From contig DASZTS010000007.1 of assembly GCA_035547915.1 (NCBI GenBank), forward strand, positions 1 to 64,000: 64,000 nucleotides of DNA, given 5' to 3'. The position numbers and the translations under genes are program-made. Source of the stretch: DASSFG01 sp035547915 (GTDB lineage: Bacteria > Planctomycetota > Planctomycetia > Pirellulales > JAICIG01). Of this stretch, positions 1 to 8,674 are shown piece by piece; positions within the stretch are counted from its first letter, which is position 1, and every line of letters starts with the position of its first letter. The notes beneath the pieces are model-generated. The model was not told the DNA's origin and searched no databases. It was given only the letters and a program-made list of their open reading frames with translations.

Positions 1-1
1 C

Positions 2-118
2 GAAGGCGCCCAAGCCATGCTCTCACTGCGAGCCTTCTACCTGAATGACCAATGGGACGACTTCGTCAACCACCGCATTCAGGCTGAGCAAGAGCAGCTC
101 TATGCGCAAGCCGCGTAA
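2..118 (+). mobile_element. C-terminal fragment of a transposase (ISKra4-like)
   Basis: An open frame enters from the window edge and ends at TAA 116-118. Its 38 residues include SLRAFYLNDQWDDFVNHRIQ, which resembles the C-terminal tail of ISKra4-family transposases (a hydrophobic LRA-x-YLN-x-DWD block followed by a charged helix). The rest lies outside the window, so completeness cannot be judged. The stop codon is followed at once by coding-like sequence of a broken protease gene, with no clear inverted terminal repeat, so this may be an IS end that landed in that gene or a decayed remnant. The family assignment is from memory. Confidence 0.5.
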
Positions 119-1156
119 CGGCGGACAGCGAGTTGCAACCAGCTTCAATGGTCATTGCGTCAAATTCATGGCCGACACTGCCTGTACCATAAGCGCCTTC
201 GACGAGCTTTACCGTAAGGAATTTGGAGAGCCAATTCGCACCATCACAATGCATACGCCGATGGGGCGGCAGCAGAGGTTGATGTCCTTACACCGCCGCC
301 AATCAAGATCGGCTCACGTGAGATTAGGCTGACATCAGGAACCACTTGCATCGACCTTTCCCGCTTCCGCCACCACTTTGGAGCGGAGATTTATGGGACA
401 ATTGGTATGGATTGCCTGGCCCGCTTGGTGATACGGATCGATTTCGATCACCGGGAAGTGGCAATCCTGCCGAAAGCTCCAGAGGACTCCGGAGTGCCCT
501 TCAATCTTGGATTGTCGCCGTTTGGTATTCCGACGTTGCCCGTCAACATTCGTGGACATGGGCGTCGCGTGTTCTCATTAGACACTGGCAGCCAAGGGAA
601 CGGCGATGTTGAATCCCATCTGCTCGATTCCCTATTGGAAAAAGGGATCGCGTATGATGCCGGGAAAGCACTTTCATTGACGGTCCTCAAAACTGAGGAG
701 TCGCGAAGCGCACGCATAAGCGAGATTACGTTGGGTGATTTCAGTCATCGAGGGCTCCTTTTCGGTGAATCTGCCACCAACACTCTTGGGGTCGGTTATC
801 TTTCGCGTTTCGTCATGACGTTCGACTTCCCGCGCATGAGGGTATATCTCAAGCCGAGTATGAGGTTTGCCGAGCCCGACCGTAAGAACCTCACGGGGGC
901 GGCTGTGTGGCGTCCCGAGGGCGTGACAACGGTTTACGATGTTAAGAGCGGCAGCGCGGCCGACTTGGCCGGCCTCAAAGCCGGTGATGTTGTCGAACAA
1001 TTCGATGGGAAAGAGGCCGCCTCGTTATCACTGATGGCGATTCACAAGTCGTTTTGTGTCCCCGGCAGGCACACGCTCCGCGTAACGCGAGGCAAAGAAG
1101 CGCTGGAGGTCGTCGTCGTGCTTACGGAACACCAAGACGTTTCTCCTAACCCATAG
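119..1156 (+). pseudogene. Broken retropepsin-like aspartyl protease with C-terminal PDZ domain
   Basis: Two frames together give one protein. Frame A (about 120-262) reads FNGHCVKFMADTACTIS, like the first aspartyl-protease motif but with DTA instead of DTG. From about 263 the homology continues in another frame (IKIGSREIRLTSGTTCIDLS) and runs unbroken to the stop at 1156. That frame holds a second protease lobe with an intact DTG (FSLDTGSQGNG) and a PDZ domain near the end (GSAADLAGLKAGDVVEQFDG). The frame change at the GGGG run near 263-266 indicates a one-base deletion. The 5' end is also missing, because a transposase tail abuts it. An ATG at 407 could still start a 249-residue fragment. 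Exported double-lobed protease/PDZ proteins are common in planctomycetes; this copy is probably dead. Confidence 0.7.
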
Positions 1157-1223
1157 GCGCGCCGACGGTGCCACGCCCGCTCCGGGGGCCCGCGCGAGCC
1201 TTCGCCGCAAATCGCAATCCTCG

Positions 1224-1328
1224 GGCTAACCAACAAAACCGGATCGAGCCCCGCAAAATCGGCGTTTCACGGCAATCTTTTGCCCGTGGCATTTCCGGCT
1301 TTCGGGCTTCGTCAGCCGCCCTAATACC
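1224..1328 (+). repeat. Dispersed palindromic element, copy A
   Basis: This copy contains ACAAAACCGGATCGAGC followed by the shared core AAAATCGGCGTTTCACGG and a degraded right arm (cttcgtcag instead of ttttgtcag). It matches copies at 9356, 43962, 47222 (reverse) and 54690 (reverse). It lies between the protease pseudogene and the start at 1421, and the right half has drifted. No other feature is seen in 1157-1420. Confidence 0.7.
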
Positions 1329-1420
1329 AGCTCCCTCCGAAGCGGTCAGGCTGGTTTTCTGTCCTAGACTTGCAATGCCTGAAATTAGTGTTGCGCCGGC
1401 ACAGACCAACCACCGTCGAT

Positions 1421-3136
1421 ATGCTCTCCCTCCTCCTCACTGCGGCTCTGTTGCAGCCCCTTGATCGACCGGGAGTCGAAGTCGTCGTGTTCCTTGGCGT
1501 CGAGTGCCCGCTGTCGAGGCTGTATGCCAACCGTCTCAACGATTGGCAAACCAGATATCCCGGCGTGCGCTTCCTCGCCGTCGGTGCCAATCGTCACGAT
1601 ACGGCGGAAGAACTCGCCGCGTTCGCGCGCGAGTTCGAGTTGCGAGTACCGTTCGCCAAGGATTCGGGTCAGGCGGCACAACTGGGCGCCACGCGCAATC
1701 CGGAAGCCTTCGTGCTCGTCAACGGAAAGGTCGAGTACCGCGGCCGCATCGACGATCGCTACGCGCCCGGCCGCGCGCCGCGGCCCAAGCCTTCGCGGCT
1801 CGACCTGGAAATCGCGCTCGAAGAAGTCTTGTCACACCGTACGGTCACAGAGCCCGTCACGGAACCCGTCGGTTGCTGGATTGATTCGGCCAACCCTTCC
1901 GAAGGCGACGAGGTGGCCTATCCGCAGGTCGCCGGCATCCTCCACAAACGCTGCGGCGAGTGCCACCGTCCGGGCCAGGTTGCCCCGTTTTCGCTGTTGA
2001 CGTATGAGGAGGCGGCCGGTTGGGCAGCCACGATCCGCGAAGTGATCGAGCGGGGCCGCATGCCGCCCTGGGGCGCCGATCCGCGGTATGGAAAGTTCGT
2101 GAACGATCTGTCACTCACCCCGAGCGAAAAGCGATTGCTGCTCGCCTGGTGTGATGCCGGTGCCCCGCAGGGCGACCCATCGCTCGCGCCGCGGGCGCCG
2201 ACGTTCGACGATGGTTGGAAGATCGGGAAGCCCGAACTGGTGCTCACGCTCGCCGAGCCTTATCGGGTACCGGCCGAAGGAATCGTAGACTATCAGGAAT
2301 TCATTCTCGATCCTCAGCGTCGCGAAGATATGTGGATCCAGGCGATCGAGATCAGGCCCAGTAATCGCGTGGTCGTCCATCATGTGAACACCTTCGTCCG
2401 CCCATCGAAGGACGCTTCCAACGACCGGGCCTGGATGAGCCCGGCGGGCGACGTCGATCTGGCGTCGTACGTGCCGGGTCATTCGGTGACGTCGTTTCGC
2501 GAAGGCATCGCCAAGCACGTGCCCGCCGGCTGGGTCATCGTGCTGAACATTCATTACGTCACGGTAGGCACGCCGCAAGAAGACCGGACGAGTATCGCCT
2601 TCAAGCTGATCGACTTCAACCGGGTCACACACGAAGCGGCGACGCGGAAGACGGTCGATTACGACTTGCTCATTCCCCCGCGGTCGAAGACGACGACTTC
2701 CGCTTCGCTGGCGCTCGAAGACGACTATATGCTCGCCGCGATCTATCCACACATGCACCTGCGCGGCAGCAAGGCGATCTTCGAAGCGAAGTACCCATCG
2801 GGCGAACTCGAAACGCTGCTGGACGTCGACTACGATTTCAACTGGCAGTTCCGCTACGTCTTGGCCGAGCCGAAGCCGCTGCCGGCCGGAACCATCCTGA
2901 CGTTCCGTGGCGAGTTCGACAACACGGAAAACAATCCGAACAACCCGGACCCCGACGCCACGGTTCGTTATGGAAAGCTGACGACCGATGAGATGTTCAA
3001 CGGCATGTGGGATATCTACCGGCCCTTGCCTCGCGGCACGCCTTTCAACTACGCGCGAGTCGCCTCTGCCTTCGCCATGGTCGGCATCGTATGGTTCGCC
3101 CGCAGGTCCTTCGCCGCGCGCAGCCGAAGCCGATGA
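1421..3136 (+). CDS. Thioredoxin-fold / cytochrome c / copper type II monooxygenase-like fusion protein
   Basis: A 571-residue protein that probably acts outside the cytoplasm. Residues 1-12 are hydrophobic. About 15-115 look like a redoxin fold with a lone Cys29 (VECPLS) in place of CxxC. A c-type haem site CGECH lies at 178-182, followed by MPPWGADP. The C-terminal half resembles the copper type II ascorbate-dependent monooxygenase (PHM/DBM) fold, with candidate copper ligands in VVVHHVNTFV (about 320), LNIHYVTVGT (about 377) and YPHMHLRGSK (about 445). The ATG at 1421 was chosen because it starts at the hydrophobic leader; an earlier in-frame ATG at 1370 would add 17 unrelated residues. 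The substrate is unknown. Proteins of this architecture recur in planctomycetes and acidobacteria. The gene appears to stand alone. Confidence 0.75.
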   Translation: MLSLLLTAALLQPLDRPGVEVVVFLGVECPLSRLYANRLNDWQTRYPGVRFLAVGANRHDTAEELAAFAREFELRVPFAKDSGQAAQLGATRNPEAFVLVNGKVEYRGRIDDRYAPGRAPRPKPSRLDLEIALEEVLSHRTVTEPVTEPVGCWIDSANPSEGDEVAYPQVAGILHKRCGECHRPGQVAPFSLLTYEEAAGWAATIREVIERGRMPPWGADPRYGKFVNDLSLTPSEKRLLLAWCDAGAPQGDPSLAPRAPTFDDGWKIGKPELVLTLAEPYRVPAEGIVDYQEFILDPQRREDMWIQAIEIRPSNRVVVHHVNTFVRPSKDASNDRAWMSPAGDVDLASYVPGHSVTSFREGIAKHVPAGWVIVLNIHYVTVGTPQEDRTSIAFKLIDFNRVTHEAATRKTVDYDLLIPPRSKTTTSASLALEDDYMLAAIYPHMHLRGSKAIFEAKYPSGELETLLDVDYDFNWQFRYVLAEPKPLPAGTILTFRGEFDNTENNPNNPDPDATVRYGKLTTDEMFNGMWDIYRPLPRGTPFNYARVASAFAMVGIVWFARRSFAARSRSR

Positions 3137-3265
3137 ACAGCCGAGGCAGAGTCGGTGAACTGGCAACTGTCTACGCGATTCTGGGCGAGTGGGTATGCCC
3201 AAGTTGTCCGCACTTAGGGCTACAATGATCACTCAGGGCATGGGACCGTTCGTCGAGTCGATATT

Positions 3266-3436
3266 ATGACCAACCGCAAACAACGGCTAACGCAGCTTTT
3301 GATGGTGGTCAGCGTCCTGCTTTTCCTAGCGAGTCTGGCCCTTGATTTGGGGTGCCTGGTACGGGTTGACGGGCGCGTTCGGTTCCATGTGTTTCTCGAC
3401 GGTCGTCGCCGTCGGATAGGTCGGATCAGCAGGTAG
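3266..3436 (+). CDS. Possible small single-span membrane protein, 56 aa
   Basis: ATG at 3266 opens a 56-codon frame: a basic start (MTNRKQRLTQ), one strongly hydrophobic helix (LLMVVSVLLFLASLALDLG) and an Arg-rich tail. The layout is typical of the small one-helix proteins abundant in planctomycetes. No convincing ribosome binding site is visible, and the last 15 codons run into sequence duplicated at 7.83 kb, so the tail may be acquired. It could be non-coding. Confidence 0.3.
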   Translation: MTNRKQRLTQLLMVVSVLLFLASLALDLGCLVRVDGRVRFHVFLDGRRRRIGRISR

Positions 3437-3610
3437 AGTCGCTAGTCAGCCGATACCTGTCCTGCGAGCGCCACCAACGCCACCAACTCGTGAAGTATTC
3501 CCATAGCATCGCTTTGCGTCCAGCCGTCATTCACCTTGTTGGCGGTCACCTAGTGAGTGTATTCCGGTGTGGACATCACTGCTGCCCATTTCGCCGCCAC
3601 GGCTTTCAAT
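3421..3610 (-). pseudogene. Degenerate copy of the 3' part of the gene at 7878-8444
   Basis: Read on the minus strand, this segment gives KAVAAKWAAVMSTPEYTH, a stop, then VTANKVNDGWTQSDAMGILH, a second stop further on, and RLYLL. It lines up residue by residue with the last 60 residues of the intact 188-residue protein encoded at 7878-8444. Two in-frame stops and the absence of the first two-thirds make it non-functional. Similarity extends past the stop codon to about 3380 (matching about 7830), so it arose as a DNA duplication. Confidence 0.8.
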
Positions 3611-3870
3611 CCGACTTCCGGGTTTTTTCAAACGCTCTCAATTTGCACCGCCGCCGCTGACGAGGAGGGTGTGTTCCGGTTGCGTTCGATATAACGCAGA
3701 TCTCGTCGACATTCGCCGCGATCACCGGAACTGAGAGATCCTCCCGCCGCGGGAAATCGCAGAAAGCGCTTCCTCACTCATCTTCGCCGGCCCCATGATG
3801 CTTCCGGCATCGACATCGGCGATAGTACTCTCGTGAATGACGCGGCAGGTCCTCTGGCGCGGAGATGATC
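3608..3870. repeat. Duplicated non-coding segment, partner of 9432-9670
   Basis: About 240 bp here align with 9432-9670 (shared blocks include GACTTCCGGGTTTT, GTCGCCGCGATCACCGGA-like and CTCGTGAATGACGC). The left end is joined directly to the pseudogene remnant, whereas at the other locus the two parts lie about 1.4 kb apart. No gene is supported here, nor in 3871-4107. Confidence 0.75.
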
Positions 3871-4107
3871 GAAATTGTGCGGCACCACGTTTACCAGCCA
3901 AGCGTGTTTGAAACGTAGCTTTCGGAAAAAACGATATAAACGGACCGACAAGTGAACAAATTCTTCGAACCTTGCGGCTTAGCCGACCCACTTGAGTTCC
4001 TGGGTTCTTCGGGGCTATCGAGTCGAACGGGTGGCACGCGGCGATATGTGCTATCGTTGTGCAAACCCTGATTCGAGGTTGCTTGCCGCGGCCGAACTTG
4101 GCGGAGG

Positions 4108-6234
4108 TTGTCGCGGCGCTGGAGCAGAAAGGCAGAATCCGCCGTGCAATTCGGTTCTCCTCAGTTCGCCGCCATCGGTGAAGGTTGCGATCCGCGCCAC
4201 CACCATACCCACGAGGACGTACTCGGCACCCGTGAGGACGCCGTCGAAGCACTCCGGCGAGCGGAAGCAAAGTATCGCAGCATCTTCGAGAATGCCATCG
4301 AGGGCATCTTTCAGACGACGCCCGAGGGGCACTACCTGAGCTGCAACCCGGCACTGGCACGCATCTACGGATATGCGTCGCCGCAGGAGCTGATCGAATC
4401 GATTCGCGACATCGGCGGGCAACTCTATGTCGACCCCGGTGCGCGCGGTCGTTTCGCCGCGTTGCTCGAACGTAGCGACTGCGTGACCAACTTCGAGGCC
4501 GAGATCCGACGCAAGGACGGTACGACCCGTTGGATCGTCGAGAACGCACGGGCCATTCGCGACGACTCCGACGGCCTGCTCTATTACGAGGGGACCGTCG
4601 AAGACATCACCGAGCGGAAGCAGGCCGAAGAGTTGCAGCGTCAGAAGGAAGCGGCCGAATTGGCGAACCGTGCCAAAAGCGAATTCCTGGCCGGTCTGAG
4701 CCACGAGATCCGCACGCCGCTCAATGGCGTCATCGGCATGCTCGAACTCCTGTACGGCACTTCGCTGGATGGACGGCAACGGCACTATCTGCAAGTGGCG
4801 CGCGCTTCGGCCGACGCGCTCTTGGCGCAGATCAACGATGTACTCGACTTCTCCAAGATCGAAGCCGGCAAGCTCGACTTGGACCACGTCGATTTCAATC
4901 CGCACGACCTCGTCGCCGACACGGTCGAGATGTTCGGCCATCGCGCCGAGAGCAAGTGTTTGGAACTGGCCTACCAGATCGATCCCGCATTGCCGTCGGA
5001 GCTGCGCGGCGACGCCGGACGTATACGGCAGATCTTGATGAACCTGCTCAGCAACGCCCTCAAGTTCACCGAACACGGCGAGATCGTCGTCAGGGCGACG
5101 CTCGAATCGCAATCGCAGGACCACGCCGAGGTGCGTATCGCTGTCAGTGATACGGGCATCGGCATACCGGCCGATCGCATTCAGCGACTCTTCAAATCGT
5201 TCTCGCAGGTCGATGCTTCGACCACGCGGAAGTACGGCGGCACCGGTCTCGGTCTGGCCATCTGCGCGCGACTGGCCCAACTGATGGGCGGCGGCATGGG
5301 CGTCGAGAGCCGCGCGGGACAAGGATCGTGCTTCTGGTGCCGCTTGCGGCTGGACAGGACCCAGCCCTCGACCTCGAGCTACGGAACCATCGCCGAGCTT
5401 CGAGGCCTGCGCGTCTTGGCGGTCGACGACAATCGAACCAACCGCGAGTTGTTGACCGAGATGCTCGGCAGTTGGGGATTGGACGTGACGACGGCGTCTC
5501 ACGGCGAAGAGGCCCTCGGGCTGTTGGGCGATGCCGCGCAGTCACCTCGCCCGTTCACGCTGGCGCTCATCGATCGTCGCATGCCGGGTATGGATGGCTG
5601 GCAGCTTTCCGCCGCCATCGAAGCCGACCGGCGACTGCGGTCGGTCAAACGTGTGTTATTAAGCTCCCCCGGCGAGCTGCCACCGATCGAGGAATTACAA
5701 AAGCTCGGCTTGTCGCGCAGCCTGACGAAACCGCTGCGGCCGTCGTCGCTTTTCAATTGTTTGGTCGAAGTCGTACAGGCGTGCGACCTTCGGCCGGCGA
5801 TCAAACGCCCCGTTTCGTCGGCATCTTCCGCGAACGGCTACGACCTGAGCGGTATCAAGGTGCTGCTGGCCGAAGACAACGAAGTTAATCAACTCGTCGC
5901 GGTCGAGCTGTTGCGGCGGGTCAGCATCGAATGCGAAGTCGTAGTTAACGGACGCCTGGCAGTAGAAGCCGTGCGTCGCTCGCAGTACGACCTGGTATTG
6001 ATGGATTGCCAGATGCCGGAGATGGACGGTTTCGAGGCCGCGCAGGCCATCCGCCAAGACGAACAGCAGAGCACTGCATCGGTGCGTCGCGTGCCCATCG
6101 TGGCACTCACCGCCAACGCTATTCAAGGCGACCGCGACCGCTGCTTGAACGCCGGCATGGACGCTTACCTCACCAAACCCATCAGCCCGGCGGCCCTCAT
6201 CGAAACCATCGCCGCGTTTACCTGCGCCAAGTAA
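4108..6234 (+). CDS. PAS-domain hybrid sensor histidine kinase with two receiver domains
   Basis: About 708 residues with no membrane segment, so a cytoplasmic sensor. Order: a PAS domain about 47-170 (ending in GTVEDITERKQAEE), a HisKA dimerisation domain with the phospho-acceptor His199 in LSHEIRTPLNG, a HATPase with N-box and G-boxes (NLLSNALKF, DTGIGIP, GGTGLGLAI), a receiver from about 433 (VDDN, ALIDRRMPGMDG, TKP) and a second receiver from about 581 (AEDNEVNQ, VLMDCQMPEMDG, LTKPI). Both receivers keep the acidic pocket, the phospho-Asp and the Lys. There is no Hpt domain, so a separate phosphotransfer protein is expected. The start is uncertain: 4108 is TTG and 4144 GTG; the conserved part begins near residue 40. 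No partner regulator is adjacent. Confidence 0.9.
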   Translation: MSRRWSRKAESAVQFGSPQFAAIGEGCDPRHHHTHEDVLGTREDAVEALRRAEAKYRSIFENAIEGIFQTTPEGHYLSCNPALARIYGYASPQELIESIRDIGGQLYVDPGARGRFAALLERSDCVTNFEAEIRRKDGTTRWIVENARAIRDDSDGLLYYEGTVEDITERKQAEELQRQKEAAELANRAKSEFLAGLSHEIRTPLNGVIGMLELLYGTSLDGRQRHYLQVARASADALLAQINDVLDFSKIEAGKLDLDHVDFNPHDLVADTVEMFGHRAESKCLELAYQIDPALPSELRGDAGRIRQILMNLLSNALKFTEHGEIVVRATLESQSQDHAEVRIAVSDTGIGIPADRIQRLFKSFSQVDASTTRKYGGTGLGLAICARLAQLMGGGMGVESRAGQGSCFWCRLRLDRTQPSTSSYGTIAELRGLRVLAVDDNRTNRELLTEMLGSWGLDVTTASHGEEALGLLGDAAQSPRPFTLALIDRRMPGMDGWQLSAAIEADRRLRSVKRVLLSSPGELPPIEELQKLGLSRSLTKPLRPSSLFNCLVEVVQACDLRPAIKRPVSSASSANGYDLSGIKVLLAEDNEVNQLVAVELLRRVSIECEVVVNGRLAVEAVRRSQYDLVLMDCQMPEMDGFEAAQAIRQDEQQSTASVRRVPIVALTANAIQGDRDRCLNAGMDAYLTKPISPAALIETIAAFTCAK

Positions 6235-6237
6235 TGG

Positions 6238-6345
6238 CTAACGAGCGCACGTCCTTGTTGGAACTCGCAGCATCGACCCCAAATCTACCGCCACGGCGGC
6301 GATGATCAGGAGAATCGCGGCAATGCTGAACTGGGGGCGACTCAT
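6238..6345 (-). CDS. Possible small membrane protein, 35 aa
   Basis: A 35-codon frame on the minus strand starts MSRPQFSIAAILLIIAAVAV and ends RVPTRTCAR. The 'RPQFSI + hydrophobic helix' start is a very common N-terminal pattern in small planctomycete membrane proteins. It begins 25 bp after the stop of the TlpA-like gene on the same strand and could be co-transcribed. Its stop faces the kinase stop at 6234. It may be a truncated relic of a longer protein. Confidence 0.35.
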   Translation of the reverse strand: MSRPQFSIAAILLIIAAVAVDLGSMLRVPTRTCAR

Positions 6346-6370
6346 GGAGCCTGCACACGGCGTATGCCTG

Positions 6371-7732
6371 CTATTTTGACTCCGCCAACAAAGCATTGAT
6401 CGACGCGCTCAGATCGGCGGCCAGCGTCGGCACAGCTCCTTCGTGATACTCTCGCACAATCCCGTTCCGGTCGACGACGACCAGCCCCGGAAACACTTCG
6501 ACGTGGAATTCTTTGGGCGATCCCTCCGCCCTGACGCTCGTGTAGTCCAGCCTCAGCTTTTCCACGACATATTTCGCGTCCACGATGTTCTCGTCGGTGT
6601 TCATGCCGATCACGGCGACCGGCTTGCCCGCGAAGGCCCTCGCCACCTTGCTGATCTGCGGCATGGCCATGATGCACGGCTCACAGGCTCGAAACCAGAA
6701 GTCGAGCACCACCACCTTGCCGCGCAGATCTTTGAGCGAAAATGGGTGACCATCGAGATCGGTCGTTTCAAAATCGGGAACACCTTTTCCGATGACTTTC
6801 GCTCGGCGGTCGGCCACCCGCTTGGCGCGGCTCGTCGTGGCATCGTGGCTGGCAAGCGTCGCCTCGGCCTGCGCCTTGACCATGGGAGCGGTGAGCAGTG
6901 AGGCCGCGAGTTGCAGACGGTTCTTTGCCCCGGCACAAAGCATTTCGCTCCGGTCCGCATCTTTTACCGCCAGCTCGATCTGTCGACGGTAGTCGTTCAG
7001 AGCGTCGACGTACGCCCGTATTTCGTCGGCGAGCTGCGACACAGCTTCGGCGCCGAGGATTTCCGATCCCATCAGCCTGGTCTCGCTCATCCTGTCGAAT
7101 GCGGGGCGCGCTTCTCGGCTCGACTTATTCACGGCCCGGTCGACCAGTCCGCGCGGCTGATCGAAGTCGTAGCTTGTCTTGAACGTCCACTGGTAGAGAT
7201 CGAAGAGCGGGCCGGTTTCGACGGCACTGATTCGGACGTGGCCGTCCTCCCGCGATTCTATTTCGTAGTGGTCGGTCCCGTGCGTGTATTCGGCGTTCCA
7301 GCCGGCTGCGAGCTGTTGCCGCTCGTCCGGCAACCGTGGGAAGATTCGGCGCACGGTGCGGTCGCCGAGGTCCCCGCCATCGGCGGGAAGGTCGAAGTAC
7401 TCCAAACTTGCTCGCCCGGGTTGGGCATCCCTTGTGATCGGTTCCTTTCCACTCGCCCGCCATGTCCTTTCGCTGATTACGATCCGCCAACTGCCATCCT
7501 GGTTGGTTCCGACCACCAAACACCGCAGCTCGGTAGCGAACCGCATCTCGCCTCGATCGGATTTGTGGGATTCATCGACTTCGTAATCCAACTGCTGGCC
7601 GACCTGCAGGCGATAGCGGGGCAGCGGGGTCGCCGGCTGGTCGGATTGATTGGCCTTCTCGTCTGCCAGAGCGGCGGCGGCGAAAAGGATCGGCGAACTG
7701 GCAGCCACCAAGACGCGCACGGCTGAGAACAT
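6371..7732 (-). CDS. Exported TlpA-like thioredoxin-domain protein
   Basis: A 453-residue protein with a signal peptide (MFSAVRVLVAASSPILF, then an Ala-rich cleavage region ALA-D), so probably periplasmic. The N-terminal 300 residues are a planctomycete-type domain of unknown function. The C-terminal 140 residues are an AhpC/TSA-thioredoxin fold with WFRACEPCIMAMP, giving the redox pair CEPC at about 350-353, preceded by GVPDFETTDLDGHPFSLKDL. It likely reduces or isomerises disulfides of exported proteins. ATG 7732 was chosen because the signal peptide begins there; a longer frame to 7888 adds a non-conserved leader. Similar proteins often sit in degradative or stress clusters, but nothing here identifies the partner. 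Confidence 0.8.
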   Translation of the reverse strand: MFSAVRVLVAASSPILFAAAALADEKANQSDQPATPLPRYRLQVGQQLDYEVDESHKSDRGEMRFATELRCLVVGTNQDGSWRIVISERTWRASGKEPITRDAQPGRASLEYFDLPADGGDLGDRTVRRIFPRLPDERQQLAAGWNAEYTHGTDHYEIESREDGHVRISAVETGPLFDLYQWTFKTSYDFDQPRGLVDRAVNKSSREARPAFDRMSETRLMGSEILGAEAVSQLADEIRAYVDALNDYRRQIELAVKDADRSEMLCAGAKNRLQLAASLLTAPMVKAQAEATLASHDATTSRAKRVADRRAKVIGKGVPDFETTDLDGHPFSLKDLRGKVVVLDFWFRACEPCIMAMPQISKVARAFAGKPVAVIGMNTDENIVDAKYVVEKLRLDYTSVRAEGSPKEFHVEVFPGLVVVDRNGIVREYHEGAVPTLAADLSASINALLAESK

Positions 7733-7877
7733 GACGCAGATCCTCGCAAAAGAAGAAAAGGTGGTTCCCGGCCCGTCCAAAATACCGCGACATCGATCGC
7801 CAGGCAAAGATGGGCCGTGCGTCATTTTGGAATTCCATGCGTTTCTCGACGGGCACCGCCGTTTGGATAGGTCAGTC

Positions 7878-8444
7878 TCACACTGCAATCAGCAAGTACA
7901 ATCGCTGATCGGCGGATGCCTGTCGCGCGAGCGTCACAAACTCGTGAAGAATCCCCATAGCATCGCTTGGCGTCCAGCCGTCATTCAGCTTGTTGCCGGT
8001 CACCGAGTGAGTGTATTCCGGTGTGGACATCGCCGCGGCCCATTTTGCCGCTACGGCTTCTAATCCATTTGCATCGAGCGAGACCAGCTTCGGCACCAAT
8101 TCGGTGGGGAGCCCTACCAAATACACGTGGGATGATGGCGGAGCATAAAGCGGATATTCAAACTTCGGTTCGAGGCCAAGTGCGTCGGCTAGCGGACCGA
8201 GTTCCACCTCAGTGAGCCCTTTCGTGTCCCAATGGGGGTGACTGAAAACGAAATCGAGGTCGGGCGAGTCTGTATCTGGATCGTCGGTCCATTCCGGTTC
8301 GCGAGATTCTACCGTCGTCGTTTCTCCCGTGAACGGCTTGGTGGTGTCGCGCTTTACAGGCGTGGTCAACGGTGGGAGCCAACCTGGGAAAGCAGCAGCC
8401 AGTTCCGGTGGGGTGCAGACGAAAAACGTCGTGTAGATTCCCAT
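7878..8444 (-). CDS. Hypothetical protein, 188 aa
   Basis: Starts MGIYTTFFVCTPPELAAAFP and shows no signal peptide or membrane helix, so probably cytoplasmic. It is rich in Pro and acidic residues in the middle (EWTDDPDTDSPDLDFVFSHP) and ends with a helical region (NDGWTPSDAMGILHEFVTLA). I do not recognise a family; the start pattern is reminiscent of small immunity-like or YfbM-like proteins, but this is weak. A degenerate copy of its last third is present at 3421-3610, which shows the locus has been duplicated and lost in part. Confidence 0.65.
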   Translation of the reverse strand: MGIYTTFFVCTPPELAAAFPGWLPPLTTPVKRDTTKPFTGETTTVESREPEWTDDPDTDSPDLDFVFSHPHWDTKGLTEVELGPLADALGLEPKFEYPLYAPPSSHVYLVGLPTELVPKLVSLDANGLEAVAAKWAAAMSTPEYTHSVTGNKLNDGWTPSDAMGILHEFVTLARQASADQRLYLLIAV

Positions 8445-8636
8445 GTCGAAGCTCGTCGAACAGCCCAGATCATCGGCGGCATGTCAGTCTGGCCGAGTGC
8501 CGGACCGAAGGCAAGCGCGTTCCTATTGCCGACGTGACGGCTCTCTTGCCAGCGGCTGAGCAGCGGGTACGTCAGCTTCTACGGTGCAACCTTTCTCGGC
8601 CCGCGACGAACAGGGGCCCGTCGCCGTGACGTTTTA

Positions 8637-8662
8637 GTTTAGAGCAACCGACGAAAATGGCG
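8637..8662 (+). repeat. Fragment of the dispersed palindromic element
   Basis: Only the left end, TTTAGAGCAACCGACGAAAA, is present, immediately downstream of the stop codon of the P460-like gene. Beyond this it no longer matches the element. Confidence 0.5.
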
Positions 8663-8674
8663 CCTTGCGGGGCG

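Noticed and set aside
2111..5502. Long minus-strand open frames opposite the monooxygenase and hybrid-kinase genes (for example 373 and 483 codons).
   Set aside because: They lie antisense to clearly conserved genes, have no domain motifs, and are expected in high-GC DNA.
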